A stretch of DNA of 39,657 nt from Dissophora ornata. Its lineage: Eukaryota > Mortierellomycota > Mortierellomycetes > Mortierellales > Mortierellaceae. Below are positions 1 to 14,300 of this stretch, one piece after another. The stretch covers positions 1 to 39,657 of the forward strand of contig MU616815.1 of NCBI GenBank assembly GCA_025201705.1, given 5' to 3'. Positions within the stretch are counted from its first letter, which is position 1. Each line of letters begins with the position of its first letter. The notes under the pieces are model-generated. The model was not told the DNA's origin. It saw only the letters and a program-made list of their open reading frames with translations, and did not search any database. The translations under genes and the position numbers were made by a program.

Positions 1-95
<95 letters not shown>

Positions 96-98
96 TTG
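1..98. repeat. Hexanucleotide microsatellite (TGTTGC)n coding for poly-Gln
   Basis: Fifteen perfect copies of TGTTGC occupy 1-90 and continue into TGTTGTTG up to 98. On the minus strand this alternates CAA and CAG codons in frame with the gene starting at 761. The array may continue beyond the window, so its full length is unknown. Confidence 0.97.
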
Positions 99-692
99 AG
101 GTTGCGCAGATTTTTGCAGGTAGTTGTTATCCTGACCAATGGTATCCTGAATATGTCCCTGTGGGAAGTACTGGTGCTGTTGCTGTCGCATAATCATGGA
201 GGGATGCTGCGTAAACTCGGGTACGGCTCTTGGCAGAGCGTCCACAGACTTGGCAACAGGGCGTTGGCCAATAAGCTGGCCAGGAGGGAGAGAGTTCAAA
301 TCGTACGAGTCCCATCGTGGCACAATCGACACTAAGGCACCGTCTGGTCCTATCGACAAGGCCATAGAGTCCTCACTATCGTTGTGGCTGGCCAGAAGAG
401 CAGCGTCCCAATTTGGCTGCTGCTTGATATACACACCACTGTTATCGTAGGAGGGCAGTGTTGGTGTCGCAGGAATGTTGCTGTTGATGCTGCTGTCGGA
501 GGCTGAGTAGGGTTGGTGTTGGTGTGCAAGTGCCTGCTGTGTGTGGGAGGGGAGCTGCTGTGAGGGAAGGGCGCGAGGGACCATCGCGGCAGTGGCGAGT
601 TGTTGCTGACGCCGTTGCTCCTGCTGGAACTGGTCGAGCCGTAGTTGCTGTTGATGCTGCTGCTGCTGCTGTTGTTGTTGCAGAAGCGACAG

Positions 693-723
<31 letters not shown>

Positions 724-761
724 AGGGTGGGGCCGGCACCAGCGTAGTATGAGTTACTCAT
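1..761 (-). CDS. Gln-rich protein of unknown function, N-terminal part (gene runs off the left edge)
   Basis: The minus-strand frame from the ATG at 761 stays open to the edge of the window, 253 codons without a stop. It begins MSNSYYAGAGPTLQQQ, then has poly-Gln runs, a less biased middle (residues about 95-190, including SIVPRWDSYDLNSLPPGQL), and from position 98 leftwards a pure poly-Gln tract of at least 32 residues. No catalytic or DNA-binding domain is visible in this part. Poly-Q of this kind is common in fungal transcription regulators, so a regulatory role is possible but inferred only from composition. The rest of the protein, where a domain might sit, lies outside the window. Long Ser- or Leu-rich readings over the same bases are frame artefacts of the CAA/CAG repeat. 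Confidence 0.72.
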
Positions 762-2840
762 GCTTTGGAGAGAGAGGTGGGGGAGGGGGGTGTGCAAGAG
801 AAGAGCCGAGTTCTATTTCACGGCACGGGCGAGAGGAGAGGAAATTCCCCGAGGAGGGCGAAGGATGGAGCGCAAGTGATGCTGGATGTGATATGTGTGC
901 GGAGCAAGTGAGACGGTGTCAAATAAAGAAAGGTTCTGCCGAGATATCAACTAGGAACACATGCGACCGTTGTGGAGAATGAGGAGAATGAGGGATGGAA
1001 TGAGGGATGGAATGAGCTGGGTTGTATTTAAGGCAGGGCGGGGAATGAAGAGTCCAATGTGAAATGGAGAAATGAGGGATGGCGAGGGGATGGAATGAGA
1101 TGGAAAAGAGGAAAAGAGAGGGAAAGAAAGGGAGAGCAGACAAGCAAGGCAACAGTGAGAGAAATAAAACACAAACAACGAAGAGAAGAGCGTAAAGCGC
1201 CGTTCATTGGAGTGCGATTCATTCGAGTATTCAATCCATCGTTTCCTACCGCCGTGGGTCTGCGCCTGGCCCTCTCGCGTTCTCTCCTGTCCGCTGTAGG
1301 ACTCAAAACAAGCAAAAAAGAAAGCACAACAGTGCGGGCAAACCAAAGTCCAAAGAGTCCCCCCGTTTGTGCTTGTTCGTGCATCCCTCGGCGGTGAGTT
1401 CTATGATCCTTGCGCCAACCGCGGTCAGACCATTCTCTGCCCTCCTGGCACCAGCAAGAATGTCGTTGTCTAGAAACTCGCCTCCCAATAGATTGTTTTT
1501 CTTCTCCTAGTGCATGCGAATATGCTCTCTCCATTGCAGCTCATATTTTTATTTTGGGAACCGCGCACAAAAGAAAGGGTGTGGTCGGAGCGGATGGTAG
1601 ACACCAAGGCCCATATTTCATTCCAGCCGAGCGCTACTTTCCTGGACCTCTTTGTGGCTGGAGTGAACATGTTGCAGTGAATTGGGTCATCATCTTTGCC
1701 CGTGCCGTCTTCCGTGGGCCTTGATCCACTCATTCAGTACGCCACTCAAGGACACCAAGCAAGAAGACCTCACCACCGCTAAACGAGCAGATTTTGATAG
1801 TCACCTCCTCCACCTTGTGGACAGGGTCCCTGGAGTGCACGTCCAAATGTCTAGATGGATGGCCACAGCGTCTGTCGAATTGTATTCTCTTGCACGACCT
1901 GTCAGAAGCGCGACTGATTATTGGTGGCGGACTTCACCACTTTCCCCTCCGTCCCACTTCCTTTTCCATCGCACCTCTTTTTGCTCCTCGGCTCTCTTCA
2001 TATCTTTCATACAACGTAATGCTACGTTCAGTATCATTGTTCTCTTAATACTTGTTTGACATCCTTCTTTCTTCTCGAGCAATTAATTAGCCTCGGCTCT
2101 CGAGGTGTTTTCTGCCTTTAGGCCGTCGAGCTGAATGATCGAAACATGGTCCGTCCTCAGTGTTTCTACTCTTCATTCATGTGTTGGCCTAATGTGGTGT
2201 CAACACTAGCACTAGCTAGAATTACACATCTTGCCCCTCTTATCATCTCACACCTTCGCCACATTTTGGAGTAAGATTGACGCATAAAAAGAGTGAGAGA
2301 TGAGGCGCAAAGGCGATTCTGATTTATTTTGTTTACTTCACGTAAACAACGCAATAGGTTGGGGGGGATAATCTCTGTGTACAACAAACGGGCTTGAGGG
2401 AGAAGAAAGGAGTCAACACCAGCGTTTAGTATTTATCCGCACCTGCCTCTTTTTTTTTCTTTTGCGGGTTTCCAAACTTGGTCAATGCTGACAGGGCAAC
2501 TTCTCGACGTGATCTATTAAAACAACGTGGAGAGGGGCGTCGAGAAAAAAAAAGGCGACTGGCACACAACATCAACCAATGTCTCGCAATGATTGAACGA
2601 CGCTTGATTGTCTACAATCTTCAGCAAGGGCTTCGTAGCGCTAAACTGTGGATGCGTATTCGCGCGACTGCGTGGCCCTGGTTCAGTTTGCAAATGTAAC
2701 CATTGCTTATAACCTGAATAGTCCTGATAGTACTAGATTCCGGAACTTTGGAGAAGGTCCAAGCGTTTCAATTCATTTCTTCTCATATTGTTGTTTGCTC
2801 TTTACTGATTATAGCATTCTTTTTTTTTATCAATGATCTT
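762..2840. other. Intergenic region, no convincing gene
   Basis: I see no ORF here with coding character, splice structure or a recognisable domain. The part next to the poly-Q gene (about 960-1140) is strongly purine-rich on the plus strand, with repeated GGGATGGAATGA units at 980-1015. Read on the minus strand this is a CT-rich stretch, as fungal 5' leaders and promoters often have. The right part holds the likely 3' end of the ubiquitin-conjugating enzyme gene. Several open frames of 60-125 codons on both strands start at non-ATG codons and look random. Confidence 0.5.
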
Positions 2841-4788
<1,948 letters not shown>

Positions 4789-5082
4789 TCGGCCCTTTCT
4801 GCTGTATACAAGCCTTTGGCAGCGCCTGTGCTCCATGAAACAAACTCATTTATACCTTTTGAATCCTTCGAAGTCGTCCAGCCATGTTGATGTTGCGATG
4901 TTGCGATGTTGCAATGGGGTTGAGAACAAGAATGTTGTTCGCGAGATGCGGCGCACCCCTGAGCTTCTGGAAGTCTGAGCCTTTGGATTGCAAGTCACAT
5001 TTGGGCTACAAAAAGTACAAATCCTTTTTTTTTTTTGGCGGCAAGGCTTGTCAAGCCAGTGCGCCGTACAAAGAACAACACC
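4789..5082. promoter_or_regulatory. Divergent promoter region between the E2 and SLX1 genes
   Basis: About 290 bp separate the proposed E2 start (minus strand) from the SLX1 start (plus strand). It contains ATGTTG/GCGATG repeats at about 4885-4915 and a T11 run at 5025-5035. Such poly(dA:dT) runs often keep fungal promoters free of nucleosomes. I found no clear TATA box. If the E2 starts at 4836 the shared region shrinks to about 245 bp. Confidence 0.5.
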
Positions 5083-6706
5083 ATGCCGAACAACAAAAGA
5101 AAAGCGTCCCTTATCATTATTGATGATAGCAATGATGGTCACAATGGAGCGGAGGCGGGATTTGACATGCTTCGTAGGCGCACACAGGAAGTTAGCACCG
5201 ATTTACCTGACACATTCGAAAGCGAGACTGAACTGGATACGACCTCGGAAGAGGACGAACAAGATCAGGCGCAGGGCCAGGAACTGGAATTGAGCTGCAT
5301 GCCCGGGCCAAGTGAGAGCAGTATAAACAATGACAAGGATAAGGACCCACTGGTTCAGTTCTACTGCTGCTACTTGCTTGCATCGACTGTCTCCCGATTT
5401 AAGACTCATGGATATGTGGGCAGCACACCAGATCCAATTAAGCGACTACGACAACATAATGGGGATTTGACACAAGGTGCCAAGAAAACGAGCAAGAAGA
5501 GGCCGTGGTATGGGCAGAATAACAGAAAATAGGTGATCCCCATAATGGCGATTATACGGTATATTTCCTATAACGTCTCCTTTGCACGTATTTATCTGTA
5601 GGAAAATGGTAATGCTTGTTTATGGTTTCCCGACCAAAGTCGCTGCTCTTCAGGTATGATCAGCTTTGTAGAAATTTTTAGAGAGGCGAAGATATTTTGC
5701 AGAACAGAGCTAATACATCATTTTAAAACTGTAGTTTGAATGGGCATGGCAGCACCCAGAGCGCTCTCGTCAATTCGATAAAGAGCCGCTGACCTCGCTC
5801 CCCAATAGCACACCGACATCCAACAAACTCCGAAAGCCCCACGCTCCAGTCCTTGTGCAAGATAAAGTGCGGATAGTGCACACCATGATGCGCCGCCCGT
5901 CATGGATCAGATGGCCCCTATTTGTGTATATCATAGACCCTGCACTTCTACAGCAATGGTCAAATTTGGAACGTGAGTTCATCGGAAGCATCGAGTACAA
6001 TGAAGTGTGCAAAACAAATTTGCTCCGCCGGGAGACAATTATGCAGAATGGGACTCTGGAAGACCTAGTCCACTTATTTTCAGATCGTGGATTTCAGTAT
6101 GGTATGTGATACTTTTCTTGGTCTGTCCTATGTGTGATCTTTAACAATGGCCATGGTCTACAGATGCTTACTATATTATCTCGAATCGGAACGATTGAAA
6201 GTAAAAGAGATGGACAAGTACGAACGTTTCCACGAGGCAAGGTCCGAGTGCATGGTGTGCAGCAAGGCCATCGATTATAATGTATGAAACCCCTTTACTT
6301 CTACAAGCTGTGCTCATCTTGACCATTGGTGGACATCACACTAAATTCACAATTGCTATAGGATGTCTCAAGCTTCCTGAAGTGTAGCAACAGTCTGATC
6401 GATTGCATTATGATCGCGCATCTGGAGTGCATGGCCACGTATATGTTGTCCCAGGAAAGGCCCTCTGTATCCACCAGCATTTGCGCACCTTACAAAGGCA
6501 ATAATGAAGATGGCTTTCTCTCACCAGGAAATCTGCTCCCGACAAAAGCGAAATGTCGACTATGTCGTGGCGAACTGGATTGGGCGCTTATGGTTCGGTC
6601 TATGGACGTTCGAAGAAAGGCCTCAATGCCCAGCAAACAAAAAACACTAAACGTCAAAAATCACATCCATCAACTCAACCTTTCCAATCCATCCTTATCA
6701 CCATAA
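5083..6706 (+). CDS. SLX1: Structure-specific endonuclease subunit SLX1 (GIY-YIG nuclease with C-terminal RING-like zinc domain)
   Basis: SLX1 with SLX4 cuts branched DNA (5' flaps, Holliday junctions) during repair and rDNA maintenance. Exons 5083-5507, 5602-5653, 5735-6096, 6164-6281 and 6362-6706 join in phase to 433 residues. GIY-YIG domain from about residue 92: [26 protein letters not shown] (with the conserved Arg), [26 protein letters not shown], then [12 protein letters not shown] carrying the catalytic Glu. The C-terminus has the expected Cys pairs (CMVC, HLEC, CRLC) with ELDWALMVR. The start at 5083 follows ACAACACC, a good fungal context; the frame is open further upstream but reads through the T-rich tract. 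The intron after exon 3 uses GTATGG (CA|GTATGG); the stronger-looking GGTATGT four bases later would break the frame. An acidic N-terminal extension of about 90 residues carries a SUMO-interaction-like motif. Confidence 0.93.
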
Positions 6707-7032
6707 ACTTGTATAGATGTTCATTTTTCGCAGCGATAGCTTTTTTTTTTTTTTTTTTTGAAATGACATTAAAATTACACGGCATAAACAAAGTCAAGCG
6801 CTCGCGATTGAACGAGCCTAAAATACAGAACTAAAGTATTCAGTTTTGTTGTTGATAGGAAGAATGTTCGCCAAGGCGAAACAATTGGATGAAGAATGGT
6901 GAGGAGTTGCTGTAGGGCTTAGATCGTTCAGCGATCCTTTTCTCCAAAGGCCGTGCTGAAAAAGGAAGTATAACTAAATATGCTGGTTTAATGATACCAG
7001 TCTTTTTGGAGATAGCTCGTCTTGATTTGTCA
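6707..7032. other. Convergent 3' region between SLX1 and the 323-residue gene
   Basis: Contains an 18-19 base T run at about 6741-6759 and AT-rich sequence around it. Both flanking genes end here, so it should carry two facing 3' UTRs and polyadenylation sites. No separate gene is seen. Confidence 0.5.
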
Positions 7033-8222
7033 TTAAAATGTCGCAACCACAGACCGCTTGTCCGCGACAGTCAATTTCGCAAATTTGTCAACCACACCCT
7101 GGCTTGATTGATCCTGAGCCTTCACTCCCGATCCGGTGCTCGTTGATTGGTGTGAGCTGCCAACGCCTTGCAAGGATCCGAGCTCCTTCTCGTCCTGCTC
7201 GTCCGCATGATAGTCGACTCCTTCAATCCTCTCGACGATATCATCATTGTCGTATTCCCCATAATCATCATAGCTGCCTCCGCTATGTTCTGCATTGGAA
7301 TAGTCGTACTGGGCCTGATAATGACCCCAATGCAGCTGCTGCAAAAACTTATCCATGCCTGCCCAGGCATAGGGCTTCTTAGCTTTAACGATCGTCCTGA
7401 TCTTAGAGACAACGGTATCCCAGTGCATGTTGCGGGTTTGATTGAGCTGTAGCGTAGTCAGGAAATCAATGTAGAGCTGAGTGTCCGAATGCAGCAACTG
7501 GTAAGCCGTGTCGAGAGTCGAACTTGACAAACCTACAGTGACATCACAGTGGTGCGTAAGTCTCATTGTTATCTTCGTGGCGTGATACGTGCACCAGGGT
7601 TCTCTGCTGGGCTCTGTTTTGTTCTTACCCATTGAATCTGAGGCTTCAGCCTCGGCAAAGGCGCGCTGAACTTGAAGTCGAGTCGGGGCCGAGAGTGAGG
7701 AAAGAAAGGCTTGGATCGACTGCATCACTTGAGTGTGCGAAGCAGAGGGGTTGTCCAACTTGAGTGCAGACACGTAGTTTTGGAACAAAGTTGGTGAGCG
7801 CAGGATTGTTTGAACTTTGATCATAAGAGGTGTGGACATGAGCACATTGGTCAACGTGTTAAGGAATTCTGGGTCCTATCAGGGGTAACAAGAGTACACA
7901 GAAATCGTGCACGTTAGTCGAGACACCGGGGATCATGAGCCGCAGCCAGCATGTTCTAGACGGAGGCCATTAGCGAGCGAAGCTGAGAAAACCATACCTG
8001 GCGAACAAAGCCCATGTAGCGATGAAAGACGGGCACGAGTCTCCTTGCGTTCGAGAAGAAGGGTACGAGGTTGTAGGTAAACTCGGGGATAGGCGCGTTC
8101 ACTGCGACCATGGCCTGCCACTGCTCGACAAAGTTATACCAGTCATACTCGTAGAGAGAGTATGACAGACTCTTGAAGAAGCAGAACTGGCTGAAGGGTG
8201 TGGGTATTGTTGTGTCAGCCAT
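7033..8222 (-). CDS. Unrecognised mostly helical protein with acidic C-terminal region
   Basis: Exons 8222-7998, 7875-7629 and 7532-7033 join in phase to 323 residues. The introns have GTATGG...TAG and GTAAGA...TAG ends. The start is the first in-frame ATG (MADTTIPTPFSQF); the frame is open further upstream but only from a GTG. Residues about 10-240 are rich in Leu, Phe, Trp and Tyr in a helix-like pattern (for example SLYEYDWYNFVEQW, FFSNARRLVPVFHRYMGF, DTQLYIDFLTTLQL), suggesting a globular alpha-helical fold. From about residue 240 the chain turns acidic and Tyr/Asp/Ser-rich (YDDYGEYDNDDIVERIEG), then ends in VVDKFAKLTVADKRSVVATF. No signal peptide, membrane span or known motif is visible, and I do not recognise the family. 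It converges with SLX1. Confidence 0.75.
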
Positions 8223-11200
8223 GTTGACGGGGCGGCGCTGCGAAAGGTCAAGTGTGGATGGAGATGCGCCTAGGAATGACGGGGGGTGAATGCAGTGGAA
8301 TTCCGACGGAATGAGAGAAAGGTGAATACAGGACATGCACGCGCACAGGGTTGGCCTTGGAAATCTTTCACCCCATGACCGCTTTTTTGAGGCTTTAGAC
8401 ACGCACGCGGCTCGACGCGATCAGCCTCGGCTTTGTGTATCGTCGTACCGTTCCCAAAGACGCTGTCCCTTTGGAGCCATAGGCCCCAGAAGCGACAGGC
8501 TGTCCTTGAGACGCGTAGGGACACTGCCTTCGCGTAGGGGAATGGAAACGCGGTCTCTGATTCGCCAGACAGCCAGAGCGTAGTCGCGTTGTATTTATGT
8601 CGTCATGAGACCAAGTCCCAGCAGATGCCAGGGGCATATGTTTCGCGATACATCACCACCCTACCAGCCGTGCTTTTGGATGGATGCCTTGTTCTCGCCT
8701 CCAGGCTAGTTCTATATATGCCAACGTGTATATTTAGAAATAGTGATTAGCACTTACTGAAATCGTACAGTGCACTTGACGGGAGACGGGCGCATGAACG
8801 ATAGGTAGCCGAAAGGTAATCCCTCACTCATAGCCGGGCTCCAGAAGATTTAGCGTATTTGAGCAAGGAGGGAGGACAGCACGGCTATTGATGCCGCGCA
8901 TAAGGAAAGGGTAGCTTTGGTTGTATAGTACGTCAGTGAAGGAGGAATCGATGGGGAGGTTCTGTGCTCGCCTTGGCTATTTCTTTTCTGCGATCTCAAA
9001 TTTTTGAAGGGGCAACATACCCACAGAAGAAAAATTGAGGGGTCATGAAAGGCAGATGCACAACCACCAGGCTAGCCTTCATTTGCCATGCATAGATCAC
9101 ACCACCAAAGAAACGCAGGCAATAATAACTGCCCTTGCTGAATGCCCTAGAGGGTGGCTACAGCTACAAGTATTATAGTATTCTAAAGTGCCCAATGTGT
9201 TGGACCCCTCATGCCTTCCCGCCCATGCGCGACGGTTCATATGGCAAATTAAGAGTTGCAAGTACAGGAGACGGAAAGATGGGGGTTAGGTGAGAACTAG
9301 GGCAAGGGCGAAAGCAAAGAAAAGAAACCAAGGAAAGGGAGAGTCTTCCGTCTTGACTTTGTGCTGCTCGTTGCTCTCTACACGTGTACATCTCCATCCT
9401 CCAGCGATTCCCTGGCCACTAACTGGGACAAAAAAAAAGAATGACATGTTGACCCAATACCCTGATGCAATATATAAACACTACCGTGTGAACGAAAATA
9501 CCAAGCGACGACAATCTCCTTCCACTGCATTTTTACATTCAAATCCCAGCATTGTTGCCACCCGTTCCTCTTTAGCAGGAGTATAGAGCACAAGCGCGAC
9601 CGACTCGCACCCCCCATCTGCTCCATTTTTTTCCGCCGTAGTAGCCTGGTCTAGTGAGCTCAAGCCTACAGATACGCCATCTCATTGCGCGTTTTGTTGT
9701 GATTCCTGCATTCACAGCTGCTTGTAATCTAACGCCAAAGAGCCTTTTTTACTTCAACATTGCAACGCAACGTAATAATTATGCTTTCATTTTAAGAAAA
9801 GCACTGACCACCCTGCATTCCACAAGCGAGTAAAACCATACTTTGAATTCCATGTCGTCGTAAAGACTTATCCTACCCACCCGTCCTCAATATCTCTTCC
9901 GACGCGATCTTCGCCCCACTTGTCCGCATTTCAAGGTCCAGCGTTAACCAACACCCCTCCTGATCGGTAAGAACCATCTTCCCACTATCTGGACGCAGGT
10001 CCTCTGTAACGCACAGGCTGCGCATTATGCATTATAGAGCAGTGGATTGTGTGGAGGTAAACCTTTTACCCCTGCTTCCAATCTAGCCCTAGCCTCTAGC
10101 CTATTTCACTCCTAACCGACCAGGTATCTGTTTTCCGCCCTTGTCCCAAAAAAAAAAGACAACGAAGCACCTCCTTTTGAATCCTTTTCTTTTTTTTTTC
10201 GTCCAACAAGCAACCCTCTCATGTCTTGTGCTCCTTGACAATCCGCTCCTTCTCCTACCTCCCTGGATCCTCTCTAACTTGTTTTATCAGCAACTATTAA
10301 ACGATCAAGACAGCCTACCATACTTTTCTTAACTCCTAGCATTATATTTGTCGACATATTTCTGATTGCCTTTGAGCACAGCACCTTTTGTTCCCAGACG
10401 TCATTCCTTACTTGCCAGATGTGCTTCGCGCTGACATTTGCACCTCCCTAGTATAATAGTATAAACAGATTAATCTCCTACGGTCCTCAACTTCCATCTT
10501 TGCTCACAGATTCAGACCCTTCTATTTTCTAGAGTGTTTATTATTTATAGCAGCTCTAGTCGACGCGCCACGTCTAACTTCCAAGGTAAGGAGGGCTCAA
10601 TCGTGGTAACGGGGCCTTGTAGCTCTTTGTTTCTCCCGTTATGCGCATTTCTCCAGAAATGGGCCCAACCCCGTTTTTAAAATATGCAAAAATGGCCCGT
10701 TTGTGTGTATACTGGGAGCTGTGAGCACAAAGTAAGGGAACGAGGTCGCAGAAAAGAACAGGGAGATGCGACCTTACTACTAGTTTGTACTATTAAAACC
10801 CTTTCTCTCTGGCTGAGTCCCGCAGCCTTTTTCTTTAAGCCAGCTCGTATTCTTTTCCTTCCTTCCATCGGTTTCTTTGTCTTACCTGGTTTTCGGTGGA
10901 TTGGCCGTTTAAGACGCAAAAGACCCATGTGGTCCCTTAAAACGAGCGCAGCTGGCACATTTAACCTTGAGCGGCCCTTTTCGTTTCATTAAGAGTTATT
11001 GGTTTCCGTCCGATGTGAGGTGCCCCGTATGATTTGTTCCCCCAAAGAGACGTGTCCCTCCGCTTATATCATTTTTGAACCAGCTTGTTTCCCTCTTCCG
11101 ATCCTAACCAGCTTGCCCTTTTTTCCTCTCTCCATCCTCTTTCTTTTTCTCCCTACACAAAAGACCTCTTCGTTTCTTCCCCTTTCCCTCAATCTTTTTC

Positions 11201-11345
11201 TACCTAAACCTGACAATCGCATTTCAACGTGCATATTGTACCACTCTCCTCGCACTCCGTACCACCTACCTGCATTCTTCCACCAGCATTCAAAGATCCT
11301 GTCACCACAAGCATCACCAAACACTTCTTTGCCCACATCATCAAC
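8223..11345. other. 3.1-kb intergenic region with long pyrimidine-rich leader
   Basis: No convincing coding exon. TATA-like sequences on the plus strand are at 9470-9477 (TATATAAA) and about 10461-10466 (TATAAA). The DNA between about 9,900 and 11,345 is CT-rich with many T runs, as in long 5' leaders of fungal regulator genes. A donor-like site, CAAG|GTAAGG, at about 10584 could start a 5' UTR intron, but I cannot place an acceptor with confidence. ORFs of up to about 100 codons are present on both strands without coding character. Confidence 0.45.
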
Positions 11346-14300
11346 ATGCTGTCCGCATTGTCTCACTCAATATCCAACACATCTACTGACACCAACCCTA
11401 GAGGAGAGTCATCACAAAAGACTGCATCCGCTATGGTGGGTCCACAAAGAATCAACGCTGGTGGCAACAACGATATCGCTCAAACTCTGCATGATCATGT
11501 CAACGAACCCGGTGGTATGGTCAGGAGTGCCCTGTTGCGTGAGAACCTTGACATGGAATACACCTCCGATGCCCCTGTTCATCCTTTGGCATCAGGGCCA
11601 GCATTGAACCATTATCCGTCCAGGTCTCAACAGCCACCACAATCTCCATCTATCCCTTCCGTTGGTAGTTTTCAACCACAGCAACATCAGCAACTCGTCA
11701 AATTGAAGTCGGAGCATGGATACCCACCTTTCCCCCCGCAACCGCAACAAATGGGCGCCCCTAATGTTGTCATGACGGGCGAGAATGCGGAGTTGGGTCC
11801 CATGGAGTCAGAACATCCCACTATAAGTCCCAGAATCTCTAACAATGAGATTATGGAGGATGGACCTCGTCACCGACCCTCTCATCCCTCATACCACGAG
11901 AAAGCCCACCTCGCCGTCGACACCTCCTCTAGTGCACGAACCCCACCACGGCTTTCTCAGCTTGCAATGCCGTCGCCCATGACGGCCTCTACTCCAACCA
12001 CTGCATCCTTAACACCAGACAGCGGTGCGTCGTCATCTAGACGACCGTCACTACGGAGTATAACAGCCATGCTGCCTAGATCTGCACTACAAGAAGAGAC
12101 TATTGCGTTGTTCAAGCAATACAGAAACCTGATTCCCTGTGCAAAATGCTTCTCTCGTAACACGATCCAGCGCGATGGCATGTCCGGTAAAGCCCATCGT
12201 TCGTATTATCGACCCTTGACTCAGTGTCCTACATCATCATATAGCAGCTAATCAAAGTTTGTTTTATTATTTCTTCGACACGTACTCTCCTAGATGGCAA
12301 CCTTCGGTTCAAGTGCAGGCCACCTGTTTCGATGAGCCTTATCTGCAACAAATCGTACAGTGAGTCCAAGATCCGCAACATGATCGAAGGCGTTGTCTGC
12401 GGTCATTCTTTGCCGGATTCTGGCACCCCTACCTCCGCAAAAACCACTAATGGATTATCCGAGAACGTCCTTGCCATGGCACCGCCACCGTCCATGAAAT
12501 CCTCCCGCCGACCGTCTCAGAAGCACGAAGGTTCAAGCGAAACAGAGAGGCTCCAGCAGTTGCGAGAGAGAAAGGAGCCTGCACTCCAGTGCGAGAACTC
12601 CATGGGCTCGGAGCACCAACAGAGTTATGAGGAAATGAATATCAATGGAGGACATCCTCATCCTGTGGACGACCGCTGCTCCTCTCATGGAGGTACGAAC
12701 CGGCGACCTTCTGCCCAACCGCAGTACCGCCGCCCCTCAATCGTGGGGGAGGATTCACCGATGATGGACTATGAGGACTCGGTCATGCTCTCATCCTCAG
12801 GTCATCTCCAGGTTCCTGGTACGTCCCCTCTTGAGGGTGGAGATCCTCGAGTTTACCGCGCGCATTCTGCTTATGGTAACAGAACTGCCACTCCAACGGG
12901 ACCTCCCTCCAGCTCTTTGAACGCTGCCACCAGACAAAGTCAGAAGCTTCAACACTCCCACTCGCACCCTAACATCGGCCAACAGCGCCATCAGCAGTAT
13001 TTGGAGCAACAGGAGCAACAAAGTGGTGGCCAAAGTTACTCGTCGCACAGTCAACAGTATCAGGCTCAACAGCAACAGCAGCAACGCCACCTGCAACGTC
13101 AGATATTGCGCAGAGAGTCAACACAGTACCATGGTGCTGTACATCCAAAACCGGAGATTGTGGAGCGAAGGTTCTCGCACCCCGCCACTTTGCAACCGTC
13201 ATTATCAAGCAAGTTCTTGCCCATTGGATCGTCGGGAGACTCTCACTCTCCAGCTCTCTTGTCCTCTTCGAGATCTTCACCTGGTCATGAGTCCCTGCAA
13301 GAGGCCCTGGGTCAGTCCAGGACGCTTCAGATTGGTTCCTTGCCAAGTCCAGGTGATCGATATGAAGAGGCTAACTCTCCTACGTCTTATTACCAGCGAA
13401 GAATGAGCCAGCCTCATCCAAGTGGTCAGCGATCCTACAGTCAACTGTCTCTTCATCCTTCTGCCACTTTTATGCATCCATATGACCGTCGCATCAGTGA
13501 GGCTGAAGATTTCAGTTACCAGCATTGCGAAAAGTACGCGAAATTGAACGCGAACACGATGCGACGCTCAACAAACAAAATGCTCCCGACACCAAACTCT
13601 CCTCTGATTTCCCATGCTGGAGGTCCATCGCCCACACAGCAGCAGACTTCTGGACCTCAGAATCTTCGAACTTCTATCTCGGGGCCGATGGGATTCTCTC
13701 ATTCTTTGCCGGTTGCGAACAACGGAGGTAACAATAGCCGCCATGCGTATCTTCGTCACCAAGACTCGCCTGGGCTTGCATATTATCAACGGCCCTCCCG
13801 AGAAGACCTTGATACTGCAAACTCATATGCACCTGATATCCTGTCGTCCGAAGGTGCAGATAGTCGTATGTTTTTCATTTCCTCTTTTGGTATCCCCCTA
13901 GAAACGTGTGAACAAACGCGTTTTGACACTGTTACTACAGGTACTAACTTTATTTTACATCACTTCCCTTCTGTAAAAACAAAACACTAGGCGCCTATGC
14001 GAGGATGCGTCAGAGTTCTAAGAAACCCAACACAGGTCTCTCCTTGGCCCGCATGGGTTCCCACTCAAGCCTCTACAGCTCCTCCAACATGTCTTCATCA
14101 TCCGCTCGAGATCTCAACGTCGCCCTTCCTCGCAACACAATCAAACTCACCTGCTTCCCTAACGGCGCCTCTCCCGTCAACCAAACCGACCGATTTCCAT
14201 CGACTCTCAGCCTGGACACTGCAGAAGCCATGTCCCTGAAGCTCGGTGGCAGCTCCAAAGTCGTCATCGAGATCACACAGCCGCGTCATCTCCAGGCTTT

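Noticed and set aside
3..335. Plus-strand poly-Leu reading of the left-edge repeat
   Set aside because: It is the antisense of the poly-Gln tract; the minus-strand frame runs 253 codons from an ATG with mixed, protein-like sequence.
7956..8402. Longer N-terminus for the 323-residue gene, starting at 8402
   Set aside because: The upstream start is GTG and the added residues have no coding character; ATG 8222 is the first proper start.
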